This document shows, in pieces, positions 32,424-43,755 of a stretch of 64,000 bases of DNA; position 1 is the stretch's first letter; the number at the start of each line of letters is the position of its first letter. The stretch spans positions 3,100,001 through 3,164,000 of the forward strand of contig QYRS01000005.1 of NCBI GenBank assembly GCA_006503535.1, read 5' to 3'. This DNA comes from Arthrinium phaeospermum. Taxonomy: Eukaryota; Ascomycota; Sordariomycetes; Amphisphaeriales; Apiosporaceae. The translations under genes and the position numbers were made by a program. The notes below the pieces were generated by a model, which was not told the origin of the DNA, made no database searches, and saw nothing but the letters and a program-made list of their open reading frames with translations.

Positions 32424-34430
32424 ATGCAGCAAGCTCGGGGGCCATGGTTAAGAAATGAATTGGCCATTCCACAGGACACATACCTCCATTGCCATCCTTT
32501 GTCCATATTACCACCTCCAGACGGACCTTTGCACCTAGGATCGATCCTTCCCGACCTTGATACTGTCCATTCGCCCATCAACAGAGGCGCGGTGCCATTG
32601 ATAGACCCTGAGAGAAAGTTTACTTTTCACTCCGATGGTCATTTTATCTCTGAACACAAACCTCGACGCCTGTTCGGCCTATTGCCAGGTGTATTGCACA
32701 AGCAGGTGCTTTGGAGATATGATCATCTCGAAACTGCGTTGTTCTCGCCAACACTAGAGTATGTTCGGCAATCCATAGAACAGCAAGACGTCCGAGACTT
32801 TCTTGACCACACAGGAAACAAATATAGACCACTTTACCTTGTCACTGGTCTCAAAATCGTTCGTGGTGGGGCGGTCAGCCAAACCAGAGGGATGCAAACC
32901 ATGGATAGGACGCGAGGGAAATAAAGATCCGAAACAGGTGGTTGAAACTGTATACGATGGCACGAATCATTTCGTTCTTGGTTACAAGGTCAAGAAGGTC
33001 ATGTACGAAAAGTGCCATGGCCAAGAAGACAAACTTGTTGTGGAGGGTCTCGAAGGTGTGGGTGTCGACGATTCATATCTCGAAGATTCGGATCATGCAG
33101 GTCCAGATCTCCTCCAAGGTACTACGGATCAACCCCTGTGGAACTTGATTGGGGTGGGCAATATTCTCTCACAGGGTGGTATGGCTGGCACGGCAATAGC
33201 TCTTATGTTTTACATGGATGAGCCAGGGTTTCATTTGGCGTAAGTAAGGCTGCAATAATCAAGTGAGAACTATGGCTAACCGAGTGCTAGAGGGGCTTTG
33301 GTCACATTCACCATCTCGTTTCTCTTCTATACGACAATATTCTGGAGAGAGATTACGAGGTAAGAGACACGTCTGTCATGTTGATTTGTAGCATCAGGAC
33401 TAACTAACGGGCTCCAGAAACGTAAAAGTGCCACTAATTATGGTGCTTCTAACATTTGGAACGTGGTATCCTTTCCCCGGGGCTTCGTTAGAATTTCTGC
33501 TGCTCAGGATACCAGCGCTCCTCACGGTAGCAAGCATTGCTGCTGTTGAGTTCGACCGGAAATACGGCGAACCTTTACTACACCTTGAGAAGCTTGAGGA
33601 GATACGACAGCGTCCCAGTGGAATCGGATCGCTCGACCGGTTGTACGGCAGATCTTTGCTACTTCGTGAACAGCTGCAACGTGTTCCAGGTAGCATCGAG
33701 GCGTTCTCTAACCTCTCGTGCCATTCATTTTCAACACGTTCTCTCTCATCACTATGCAACAATTGGCTTGAAAATATGGATGATGACTGTGACCTGGAGC
33801 TCGAAATCGATGATGGTATGGTCCCGGACATTGGGACGGACACGGCGAACAGGCAGGGGTTATTTATAGCCGCGGCCAGCATGAGCTTCCAGGCACTTGC
33901 CGGAGCCCGGATAGTTACTGAAGAGGGCCCAGCCGGAAACTACGACACATATTCATACGGTCCCGTCTACAGTCGTCACTGGCTTCCATTACCTTGTCAG
34001 GTATTACTGTGCACCTCGATCGAATTATATCCGAGACCTGGAAACTAACATTAAGAACTTGGAGATACTGGCATTCTTTATGGTGAAGAACAAGACGCTT
34101 CGTTTGGATCGGTATGGCCTTCCAGGGTCTTCGGACCTGTGTTGTACATCGTCCATCAAAATGTTCGCATCATAAGCGGCCATCCAGGTCGATCGAATTA
34201 TATCCGAGACCTGGAAACTATACATTAAGAACTTGGAGATACTGGCATTTCTTTATGGTGAAGAACAAGACGCTTCGTGACTGGATTTTGCTCCTATTTT
34301 GCTTCTTATATTCCGTAAAGACTTGCTAAGAACGGAAGGAAGGGCTTTTCGACGCCGCAGACCAAGCCGATTATCCACTCATAACGTACTGGATCTAATG
34401 GAAGCATTTGCATCGGACATATTGCAATGA
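32424..34430 (+). CDS. Two-part protein: soluble beta-rich domain plus multi-pass membrane tail, decayed or indel-broken
   Basis: The N-terminal half (from ATG 32424) reads LPDLDTVHSPINRGAVPLID, LETALFSPTLEYVRQSIEQQ and LYLVTGLKIVRGGAVSQTRG. A one-base shift near 32890 leads to HFVLGYKVKKVMYEKC. That strand layout (xYxVTxLK, variable loop, FxLxYKVKK) recalls gasdermin-type N-terminal domains, but the likeness is weak. The second half is a membrane module: ILSQGGMAGTAIALMFYM, intron 33241 to about 33290, GALVTFTISFLFYTTIFW, intron 33361-33416, then VPLIMVLLTFGTWYPF and LEFLLLRIPALLTVASIAAV. The C-terminal part is scrambled by indels and a duplicated 88-base segment, ending about 34430 (EAFASDILQ). 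The membrane module has a free-standing paralog at 36.5 kb. Function unknown. Confidence 0.55.
34016..34103. repeat. Direct repeat copy 1 in the membrane-tail gene
   Basis: 88 bases (TCGATCGAATTATATCCGAG onward) recur at 34189-34278. Copy 1 lacks two single T residues present in copy 2 (after AAACTA and in GGCATT), so only copy 2 reads in frame with the paralog at 37.4-37.5 kb. Confidence 0.93.
34189..34278. repeat. Direct repeat copy 2 in the membrane-tail gene
   Basis: 90-base partner of 34016-34103, start to start 173 bases. It encodes RIISETWKLYIKNLEILAFL, which aligns with RILFENWKLYLKSFETLPFL of the 36.5 kb paralog. Confidence 0.93.
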
Positions 34431-34540
34431 TGCAGGCATACAAATATTTGGTCAAGTTGTAACCAAAGAGGATGAAACTGATACAGTGCATTGATGTCAG
34501 TCAGTTCTACAGGGCTCAGCACCTAAAAGTAGGTAGCACG

Positions 34541-34912
34541 TCACTTTAGGTACTGCAAATTTGACAGACGACTCAGAACAACATGATGCCAAAACTTTGG
34601 CCAAATCAACATTCGCTTGGCCAATTCTGTGTTCAACCGCCATTCAGTGACATCTCCACCTTGAGCTTTCCATTGGCCACCATCGTCACTTTCCGCCATG
34701 TTGTGCAACTGCACTTCTCTACAGACTGTCAAAGAGAGTCCATAATACGATTGAGACGCGATTGTCTGTCGTAAAAGAGCGTATACATTGGTTGGGCTAA
34801 CAAAACACCAGACACCATATGGAGATCCTACGGACTTGATAACGTAACTGTTCGGCCGCAAATCATGAGCAACCGTTCGGGGTCGACAGATCGATAGAGG
34901 AAAGTCCGTCAC
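34541..34912 (-). CDS. Hypothetical protein, possibly 3' exon of the next membrane protein
   Basis: A 123-residue ORF (MTDFPLSICRPRTVAHDLRP to LSNLQYLK). It has no domain that I recognise. It lies just downstream of, and on the same strand as, the membrane ORF at 35.1-35.6 kb. It could be that gene's 3' exon or a chance ORF. Confidence 0.25.
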   Translation of the reverse strand: MTDFPLSICRPRTVAHDLRPNSYVIKSVGSPYGVWCFVSPTNVYALLRQTIASQSYYGLSLTVCREVQLHNMAESDDGGQWKAQGGDVTEWRLNTELAKRMLIWPKFWHHVVLSRLSNLQYLK

Positions 34913-35052
34913 TTATACCGGCCATCACTAGAAGTCTGACAGACCAACGTCTAAGTATCAGCTCTTTGATGGCGAAGAAACGTTTACACAATGTTCAGCT
35001 TTCTGCTTCCTCCTCCCCAACACACCTCGTGCAAGAACGTGTCCCACATAGC

Positions 35053-35571
35053 TTAGGAACATGGACACACAAGAGCCCAGGGAATGTACCCCAAGGCCAC
35101 CATGTTGGCGCTGGAGCCCAACCTCTTCCCCAACATCACTGCCCAGGTCGTCACCACAAGGAAGACGACACTCTGATATCGGTCCATGTCTTGTCGCTGG
35201 TGTGCGTAGAGGGACAGACAACATCCCATGGCCAAGCATGACCCAAGCACAACTTCCGGTCCTGGATGGGTAATGAAGAAGGTCATTCGCTGGACGAGGT
35301 TGTCGCTCAGGATCTGGATTGGCATCTGAGAATAAATGCGATCCGCGATCAGTTGACTGCCAAGCAGTAAGGGTGGCTTCGACATTTTGTGAGAGACTTG
35401 ACCAACATGACTGTCACCGCTCTGCTCCAAGCGCATGGTGTAGGATGTGGTCACCACACAGCATAATCCCCCTATGAGGAGCTCTGCTCCTTCCAAGAGA
35501 CCCGATGTCGCGATTCTCCTTCCGGGGGCCTCCTCGGTGCTCTTCTTGGGATGACATGACTGTGCGTACAT
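35053..35571 (-). CDS. Hypothetical multi-pass membrane protein
   Basis: 172 residues from 35571 (MYAQSCHPKKSTEEAPGRRI). Hydrophobic segments include LLIGGLCCVVTTSYTM, VVLGSCLAMGCCLSLY and VVFLVVTTWAVML, so three or four membrane passes are likely. The 3' end may be cut short by an indel, since the overlapping frame continues to 34958. Family unknown. It lies between the two membrane-tail paralogs. Confidence 0.4.
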   Translation of the reverse strand: MYAQSCHPKKSTEEAPGRRIATSGLLEGAELLIGGLCCVVTTSYTMRLEQSGDSHVGQVSHKMSKPPLLLGSQLIADRIYSQMPIQILSDNLVQRMTFFITHPGPEVVLGSCLAMGCCLSLYAHQRQDMDRYQSVVFLVVTTWAVMLGKRLGSSANMVALGYIPWALVCPCS

Positions 35572-36545
35572 TGGTATAGGGTCAAAGGACGTATGACGAA
35601 ATCATTGGCACTGATGTTGTGTGTGAGAACATGAAGATCAACAAGCAAGCGATTCCCAAAAGCGCATCAGTTTTCAATCAATATATACTTATTCACAACG
35701 GATATGGCTTTCGCTTGAGGTGGACAAACCCACGAACTTGATCCAGCCCCCACCCATCAGACTGATATCATTTCCAAAAATGGCTTTCCCGGGCGCTTGC
35801 TTGGACACCCGATGGAACCGACTTGCGCGTTGTGATGTGATAACGATCGGTGAATGTACGACAGAGCCTTATTCTGTCGCGTGACATGGCACACAATTGC
35901 GTCGGGTGAACATGCGACTCGAAAAAGCCTTGCCGTCAACGATCGGGGTGGTGTGTGGAACAACGCAATGGCGTGTCTCAACCCCTCGTCCAGGCAGACG
36001 TTGAGGCTGTCGCGCATGCAGAGTGTTCCGACCAATCACCTTTCCGCATCACGTCACCAATGCTGACAGTTCGCCCGGTTTGCGTGAGGCTCAATGCAGG
36101 CAACCGAGCTACGTAAACCGCAGCTGCGAGGATCAATTTCACGTGGCCTGCTCTTGTCCAAACGTGCCCTTCGCCCCGTGGTCATGAATTGTCAGATTGG
36201 GCACCGACGCATATAGCTCTCAACCTCCCGTGAGAGTGAAGCGATTATTTCGCTCCACCGCATCATCTGTAAAGCTATTCGGAACCATAGATGTGAACGC
36301 CTTGGGCAGCATGCCTCCCGGCAGGCACCTATGTCGGGCCGGAGCCCCCTTACCATGGGTCCATCCATGGTTGGCTTCTTCGAATGGGAACATGGATCCC
36401 CTCATTATCCTGTGCAATCCCATCTCCCCTCTGTTTTGTTTCTGAATATGCATCTGATACTTCAATATAAACCACGCCTATCTCTTGTTTTCCATATATA
36501 TTAGGCCACTAGTAGTGGTCGACCACAGAAAAGCCAATGCTAAAC
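35572..36545. other. Intergenic
   Basis: Separates a minus-strand membrane ORF from the plus-strand paralog. Small ORFs without features; no gene called. Confidence 0.5.
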
Positions 36546-37748
36546 ATGTCGATACCTAGTTCCCTGATGCTTGAAGGTATGGATCAACCCCGTAGGGACG
36601 TGATAAAGGATGTGGGCAAGATTCTATCTCAGAGCGGTATGGCTGTCTCAGCTCTGGTCCCTGTCTTCATCATGAAGGAGGGCCCAAAGTATTATTGGGC
36701 GTAAGTGAGGCCTCGCCCGTTAAGTGAGACCTTTGGCTGACCGAATGGATGAAGGGTTTTGGTCATATTCTCCGTTTCGTTCGTCGCTTATGTGACGCTG
36801 TTTTGGACGGAGATCAGACGGTAAGAGAGAACCGTCTATATGATTATCTGTAGTATGGTGAAAATTGACTAATTGGTGTCAGAAACTTGAAGATTCCACT
36901 GGTCGTGGTGCTTTTGACTGCTGGAATCTCGTATCCTTTCCCAGGGGCTTCGTTGGAGTTTCTACTGCTCAGAATACCAGCGCTCCTTATGGTGGCAAGC
37001 ATTTCCGCTGTGGAATTCGACCGGATACACAGCAAATCTGCAGTATTCCATGACCAGCTACAACTGCTTCCCAGTGGCATCGGAAACTCATCAGGCCTCC
37101 CAGGCTATGCGTTCTCATCACAAGGCAACAATGTGTTTGGTAACATGACTGGTGGTTGTGAGACACCATCACACAGGGACTGTCGGTCTGAAATCTCGAT
37201 TCAGAGCGACGAATCGTTGGAGGGGGTTGGGAGACTCCCAATATCGAAAGTGGCGTCAACCCGAACATCGGGAAGGACACTGCGAGCAGACGGCAGTCGT
37301 TATAGCCACGGCGATCGGTACGGTGCTCCAGGCACCACCGAAGCCCAAATACTCACTGAAGAGGGCTCAGTCGGGTACTGCACAGCGAATTCAGACCATT
37401 TCCCCGACAGTCGTCGCTCGCATTCATTGCTTTTGCCGAGTACCATGGACCTTGGTCGAATTCTTTTCGAGAACTGGAAATTGTATCTCAAGAGCTTTGA
37501 GACACTGCCTTTTCTCATCGGCTCAGAAGAAGGCGAATTGCTCGGACCGGATTGGACCCCCAGGAACTTCGGACCTGCTGTTGTTACACAACGTCCATCA
37601 AGATAGGCTGTTCGCATCATACGCGGCCGTCTTACGTTATCTGGTAGCATCTACACACCTGGATGATGCTTGTAGTTTGTTTGGTATATATCGCATTGGA
37701 TTACTACGAACGGAAGAATGCTATTTCGTCGAATTAGGGAGAAAGTGA
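36546..37748 (+). CDS. Free-standing paralog of the membrane tail
   Basis: Start 36546 (MSIPSSLMLEGMDQPRRDVI). Exons 36546-36700, 36755-36820, then from 36883, with phases that join cleanly. The membrane segments match the 32.4 kb gene position by position: ILSQSGMAVSALVPVFIM, VLVIFSVSFVAYVTLFW, then PLVVVLLTAGISYPFPGASL and EFLLLRIPALLMVASISAVE; both intron positions are the same. The C-terminal cytosolic-type region has RILFENWKLYLKSFETLPFL. The ORF stops at 37606. A shift near 37570 opens LLLHNVHQDRLFASYAAVL and IGLLRTEECYFVELGRK, to 37748, which looks like the true end. It lacks the soluble domain of the larger gene. Function unknown. Confidence 0.6.
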
Positions 37749-39193
37749 CGGGTCTACAATTGTTTGTCAGATTGTTTTTCTCAGGGGTTTGGCGTTGGGC
37801 GTTTCCACGGCATCACGGCCTTTTGGGTGGGGCCAGCAGCGTTAGGTATTGACCTTCAAATCGCAGCGGACAGAAAATGCTGGCCACCCAATTTCAACAA
37901 CAGAGAGCATAGAGCGGGATTCCGCGACAAATGCGTGCGAACGCATGGGGAGTTGTTCAGTCCTTCAATACGAGATCAGCATATTCACTTCAATCTCTGA
38001 GGCGAGAGCTTGTGCGACATGGAATCAGCAACGTGGTGATGATTAGGTGATTGTCACATGGTAGAGTGCTGATCATTGAAGGGAGCTGATTTCAGCGCAT
38101 TCCAGCTTAGCACAGCTTGGACGTCAGGTGTGGGGCATCAAGTACCTGCCTACATGTTTTGGCAACAGAGCTGGAGAGCAGCTTGACGACAGACTGGAGC
38201 ATTGGTTTAGGTAGTCAAACGCGGTCATGATACTGAAGTTGGCCAGCCTTAATGATTACTTAAGCTAGACGATAAGTTCAGGAAGCCACCATAATATCGT
38301 CCAGTGCAACGTTGCAGCATCGTGTTGTCGTTGGCACCAACAATCTGATCTGAAGCTGAGATGCAGGTTGTATTGTGGCTTGCATTCACACGTCAAGCCA
38401 CATCACATTGATAGCCGATAACAACAGAGGGGGCTGGGGGTTACCGACAGAGAGTGTGGGGCTGACGGAGAAAGCAGCAACTGAAGTAGGTACCCATCCC
38501 AGTTCGTGCCCGTGGTCAAACATGTTCAGCCTGCCTTAGCTTCCTTCGGCCGCTTTCCCTCGCCTGGACCGCATTCCTGCCTGCCTGCTCACGGTCGCCC
38601 TTTGACCATTTGGATTTTTCCGGCTGCCAACCCATCATCGATCGCGTCTCATCATCCGAATCCCCAGAACGAGCAGCGCCTGCATACCTGCCACTTCACC
38701 CCAGTTGCCCACCCTCGCAGCCTTAATCACCTCCCGATTCGAGTCTTTGACCTGCCGAGGTTCCTATTCACCTGCTCCGTACCTGCCTTTAATTCCTCGA
38801 TTGACTTTGCCCTTCCGGGAGCCAGCCGCGCCTTCTTTATTCTCTCGATTGCCCGCCCAACGACGACATAACCGCATCAACACACGAAACAACGTCACAC
38901 CGATTACTGAATTCTTTTCCTTGCGACCGACCATCTCTTACCATCGCCTTTCGTTCTCTCAACTTTCTTCACGGTTGCGATTTCTGCACACCATTTTCCC
39001 AGGTCTCGGGTTCTTTGCGCCAGGCCAACCCAACCCAGATACGATCACCATCGAACGACCCAGCTTACTACGATATCCCAATCGCAAGTCCTTGGCCCCC
39101 CAGCATTCGGTTCTCTGCTGGCGTCACCCTAGTCGAGGCGCCTTGTGGCGGACGGGGGATTCGAGACATAGTTGATGCCGGGTGTTTTTCACC
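37749..39193. promoter_or_regulatory. MED14 promoter and long pyrimidine-rich leader
   Basis: 38500-39190 is C/T-rich with many short exon-like ORFs but no start context, as expected for a long 5' UTR of a housekeeping gene. 37749-38500 has no gene. Confidence 0.5.
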
Positions 39194-42100
39194 ATGGAGA
39201 ACGGTTTACAGAATGGCATCTCGACCAACCACGATAGAAATTCCGGCGCCACCATGAATGGCGACACTGCACTCCGATCCAACAACGCGCCCAATATGGC
39301 AAACGGAAACCCATCATCATGGCGCATGAACGACCTTCCCGATGAGGTTCGACACATCACCGAGGGCTTTGTCCCGCTAGGCTTGCTGCTGTCGCGACTG
39401 GCCCAGATGACACATAACCAACTACAGGGCAAGATTTTAGAGCTGGGTAAAGTTCCTCTACCTCCTGCGTCTGTCCTAGCTGGGAGCGTGGATGAGAAGG
39501 GGAACGACCAGGTCGACGGGAGTATATACAAGAAGCAAGTGCTACTGCGATTTATTCAGGACACCCATGCGAAGTGGGTCAAGGCTCTTGTGATTACCTC
39601 CTGGAGCAGGAAGGTTGGCGATGTCAGCAAGCTGATCGATTTGATGGCTCACATCAACGAACACCGCATGTGCTACGAGGACACTCTCGGGACGTTAATC
39701 GACCTCAAGCGCGACCTTGTTGGAGCCCGGCTCCCGAATCCAGATCTCCAGACGGCCCTGCAGGTACTCGCGACCGGTGAAGCGCCGTGGCTGCCCGACT
39801 TCAACTATGTCCCGCCTCCGCCCTTGACCGCCGAGGAGCAAATGCGATGGATCGAGGAGCTGAACACCCTGCTGTCTATTCGTCTGAACCTCGACGACCA
39901 CGATAAGATTCCGTACCACTTCCGCGACTACAATATTGAGTCCGGGCGTGTGACGTTCAAGGTGCCGGGGGAGTTCGAGGTGGATCTTACGATTGCCGAC
40001 GAGGATTTCGACAAGCAGTTCTGGTTCCTGGATTTTCGCTTCAGCTGCAGCCCAGCCCCCGTGAAACTGACCGATACGCTGTACTTGTTCATGGAGGCTA
40101 GAGTCAATGAAGCTCTCAAGGACAATGGGCTGCAAGGGTGCTACGATTTTCTCCACGAGTTCGTTCTTACCCACAAGGTTACCGAGTTCTCTCGTCAAGC
40201 GTTTGAGATGCAAAGGGGTCTCTGGGTCGACACGCTCAAGGTGGAACGACTCAACCGTGCCATGTCTATTCAATACTGGACCAACCGTTCGGCACCGAAT
40301 GCGCCGAAGAGTTGGATTATCTTGGGAGTGCACAGCGGCAAGCGAATAGGAGTGGCTCCTCACCCAAGCCAAACAAGCTATATCAGCATCCGATGGTTCA
40401 AGGATGGCAAAGAAGTCAAGGACGTCCCGATCGAATTCAACGATGCCGATATTTCCGCCGAGTCGCTCCTGAAGCAGGTGATTGCCAGGCATACCGAGCA
40501 TATCCTCTCAAGCATGTACCAGAAACTCCAGACCAAGGGTCGCTACATGCGGAAAGAGGCGTCAGTCTCCTTGCATGTAGCAACTCCGGAACCCGCTCAG
40601 ATGGCACTCAAGATGCAGCTCGTTTCACGCGATTCCGTTACTCTTCATATTGTACCGACAACGGGCTTGTTCTGTCTATCCCCGCCATTACCCACCATAT
40701 ATCCTTCGGAAAGTCGCCTGAATGCTGCCAAAGACCCATCAGAAGACGGCCTCGCGGCGCTCGAGGCTCTCCGGTGCACATACGTTATGAAGGAGATTGG
40801 CCGACGCGGCAAGAGTCTGGACTGGAACATGTGCAGGGGGCCGTTGCGGCCCGAGGAAGTCAAACCTATTTTGCAGACTCGGGAGTTCCAGAATCTGTGG
40901 TTCACCAGGCGTGGATGGCCTGCGCATTGGTTCCTTATGCTGAGCCTGAGCCCGAGCGGAGATAGATGGTGGTTGATCGAAACGTAAGTTGTCAACGTGC
41001 ATACTGATTCCACATTGTTTGCTAACATGTTACAGGACACAAGGCGCCACCCCTAATTCGGGGGCCAAACTTTCGACCTACACCCAATTACCGCTCACGC
41101 CCGGTTTGCCGGATTTCTCTGACAACTTCTTCCACAACCTCACCATCTTCAGTGCCGCGCTGATTTCGCATGTTATTGATCTAAAAACCCTACACAGTCG
41201 AAAAGTCAAGCATGTCGTTGGCAACCTAGGGATTCGCTCGTTGCCGCCGAACGTGCGGGTCCCGTCAGTTGTAGTACGACTATCCGAGATCATCAAACTG
41301 GGGAGGTCGAAAGGAAGCAGCCGGATCTCATCATGGGCCGAGGATTTTGTCTACATTGAATTCAAGGGTACTGGGAACCGGAACCGACGGCGCCGGGCGA
41401 GGGCGGCCGTGGCCGACGGTACACCAGGACAAGGAGAACAGCGGCCTGACGACGACAACTCGGTGCAACAACTGGATACGATGGTTGAGGCTCGTTTCAA
41501 GGTGGCCGACCGCGCCAAATTCAGTTTACTCAAAGGCCATGTGGAGCGCGACGTGGCATTTAATCCGCGCCTCGGTATATTTGCCCTCCGACTGGGCGCT
41601 CAAGTCGGGTCTACCATTTTCGAAAGTCTGGCGCATCGCCTTCAGGCCATCGAGAGACTTGTGGATTGCATTGACGCTATTAGAAAGAGCGACAGCGACA
41701 TCAAGTGCGAAAGCATCACGCTTTCTCAGGTTGTCTTCAGCTACAGCGATGCCATTGGCCGCAAAGCCGGGCCGCAGGCTCAAGCCAACCTGCGTCGATG
41801 GAAGGCGACACTGGACCTCCGCAGTGATCGGATCGCTCTGAAGTTGGAGAAGGGTAACCCCCACCTCCGGGCCCTGGATGGCTTCACCACCGTGCTCAAC
41901 TCTCATTTGGGCTTCGCCAAGATACCCCTATATCTCGCCTTCACCCTGCCCATCCTGAAGGCATTTGACGCCATCGAAGATGCATGGATCCCCCTGGAGG
42001 CGAACAACCAAGGTCGCGTGGAGATCTTCTGCGCGACCATTGACTGCTTTGACATTAGATATACATTTGCAGGGCCCGATAAGAGACCATCCCGCCAAGT

Positions 42101-42572
42101 CACTCTCCAGGCCAAGCTCCAGACCCGGCAAAGTCAACAAGGCCAGCCATTTTGGCAGGTAACGCGCTATCAGCCCCACCAGCCGCCCAACAGCCCAGAC
42201 GACGAATTCGGCAAGGCGTTGAAAAAGGTCTGGGAGCCCAGCAGCGACAAGGGCTGGAAAGGGTTCATTAAGAGTGCCGCGTGCCCCACGGACGACACAA
42301 TTGCGCTCCTACTCCAAGCCACGGACCAAGCCATCCGGGAGGCGTCTAAGAAGATGCCTTCGCCCAAGGCCGTCAAGCAGCAGCCCCCTGCTCCCAAGGG
42401 CGCGGTTAAAAACCAGCAGGCGCCCATGATGAAGAACAATAATGCGCCGATGAACCTGAAGATGCCGCCTCAGGTTATGAATAGGGCTCGCAGCCAGCAA
42501 CAGGTTCATCGTCAGGGACCGCCTCCGCCACAGCAACCGCAGCACCATGATAACCTCGTGGTGATTGATTAG
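39194..42572 (+). CDS. MED14: Mediator complex subunit 14 (Rgr1)
   Basis: MED14 is the scaffold joining head, middle and tail of Mediator, which bridges activators to RNA polymerase II in the nucleus. The start at 39194 has a Kozak-like CACCATGG. A single intron lies at 40984-41035 (branch GCTAAC). The 1108-residue product is intact. The conserved N-terminal MED14 block reads EGFVPLGLLLSRLAQMTHNQ, then KKQVLLRFIQDTHAKWVKAL and VLATGEAPWLPDFNYVPPPP. Mid-protein features such as DKQFWFLDFRFSCSP and a Gln/Pro-rich end (QQPPAPKGA, PPPPQQPQHHDN) are typical of filamentous fungi. It is the best anchor gene for placing the species. Confidence 0.95.
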
Positions 42573-43172
42573 AAGCGGTCACCCGGGCCCGCCACATCTA
42601 AGGACGGGGTTGGTAGTGGTGGGGAAGAGAAAAGTATAGATCATGATTGGCCGTTCAAAATGGACACGGTCAATCTGGTTTCGATATGTGAAATTATTGA
42701 TTTCGGAGTCGCCAGTAGACGCCACTAGCAGGCACGCATCTAGTGGAGGCTTGCAATAAAGGGGACGGAGGATGGCAAGGAACTGGTGGGGGATATAGCC
42801 GGAGAGAACACGGCTTTTGATGCGTAGACGAAGAGAGAAAGAAGGCCCAAAGGTTGGCAGAATTTGCATTTGAGATACCCAGGAATAGGCGGTACTGCAT
42901 TATCATCATCCTCAATCATCCTTGGCGGCCCATAGGTTAGCGAGAAAAAAAAAGTCAAAAAACAATCAAAAAAGAGCGCGTTAAATTGTAGTTGTGTTTG
43001 TCATGTGTGGTCAGGATGACTGTACACGTACACGAGGATGTACAATGCAATGCGACTGATGCAGCAAGTATATACACACCTAACAATCAACGCATTACTT
43101 TGATTCAATTCGAAACAGACTTGTAGTCGCATTTGTTTTCTACTTGGGCCTATACGCCATTGACTACTACTA
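42573..43172. other. Intergenic, convergent 3' ends
   Basis: 3' flanks of MED14 and the DUF7053-like gene. No gene. Confidence 0.5.
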
Positions 43173-43755
43173 TTACGCCTTGGCCGTCAGCGTAGCCGCC
43201 GCCGCTTCTTCCGACACCGCCGCCGTGGTGCGGTCCTCGCCGACCATGCCCTGGATCAGCTTCTCGTGCACGGCGCGCCAGCCCTTGTCGACCTGGCCCT
43301 TGCAGATGGGGGCGAGCAAACGATTGCAGGTGCAGACGAGCGTCTGCACGAGCTCGAGCGTGTTGTCTTCCTGCTTGTCGCAGATGAACCACGTCGTCTC
43401 GAGCACGATGCCCAGCGGGCTCCGCACCCGGACCCAGACGCCCTCGGCGCAGTCGACGAACTCCTCGAGGCTGGTCACGTCGCTGGACCAGACGGGGTTG
43501 GGGACGTGGTCGTGGACTTCGTAGACTTTGACTACTTGTTTGCCGTCAGGGTTAGGAAGGGGGACGATGGATTTAGGGACTTTGTAGGAGGCGTAGTCGG
43601 ACGAGGCTTCGGGTTCGGTGACTCGTCGGTAGGTGGTTAGGTGCGGGTCGGCGTGCAGGAACTTGTCGTGGTCTTGCAGGGCGGCGATGGCGGCGGGTTT
43701 GGTGACGCCCGCGGGGAGGGGGTTTTGTTGGTGAGGGTGAAGCCGCCTTGGAGGA
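43173..43755 (-). CDS. DUF7053-type fungal protein, one frameshift, first exon unclear
   Basis: The visible part begins at an exon start at 43755, after an intron with two CTAAC-type branch sites. It reads VLQGGFTLTNKTP; a lost C in a C-run near 43722 shifts the frame to GVTKPAAIAALQDHDKFLHA. It continues YASYKVPKSIVPLPNPDGKQ, VYEVHDHVPNPVWSSDVTSL, GVWVRVRSPLGIVLETTWFI and a Thr/Ala-rich end at 43173. The pattern fits a START-like fungal family (DUF7053) of unknown function. No ATG could be placed for exon 1. Confidence 0.6.

Noticed and set aside
38705..39175. 156-residue ORF before MED14
   Set aside because: Lies in a C/T-rich leader; composition and position fit a 5' UTR.
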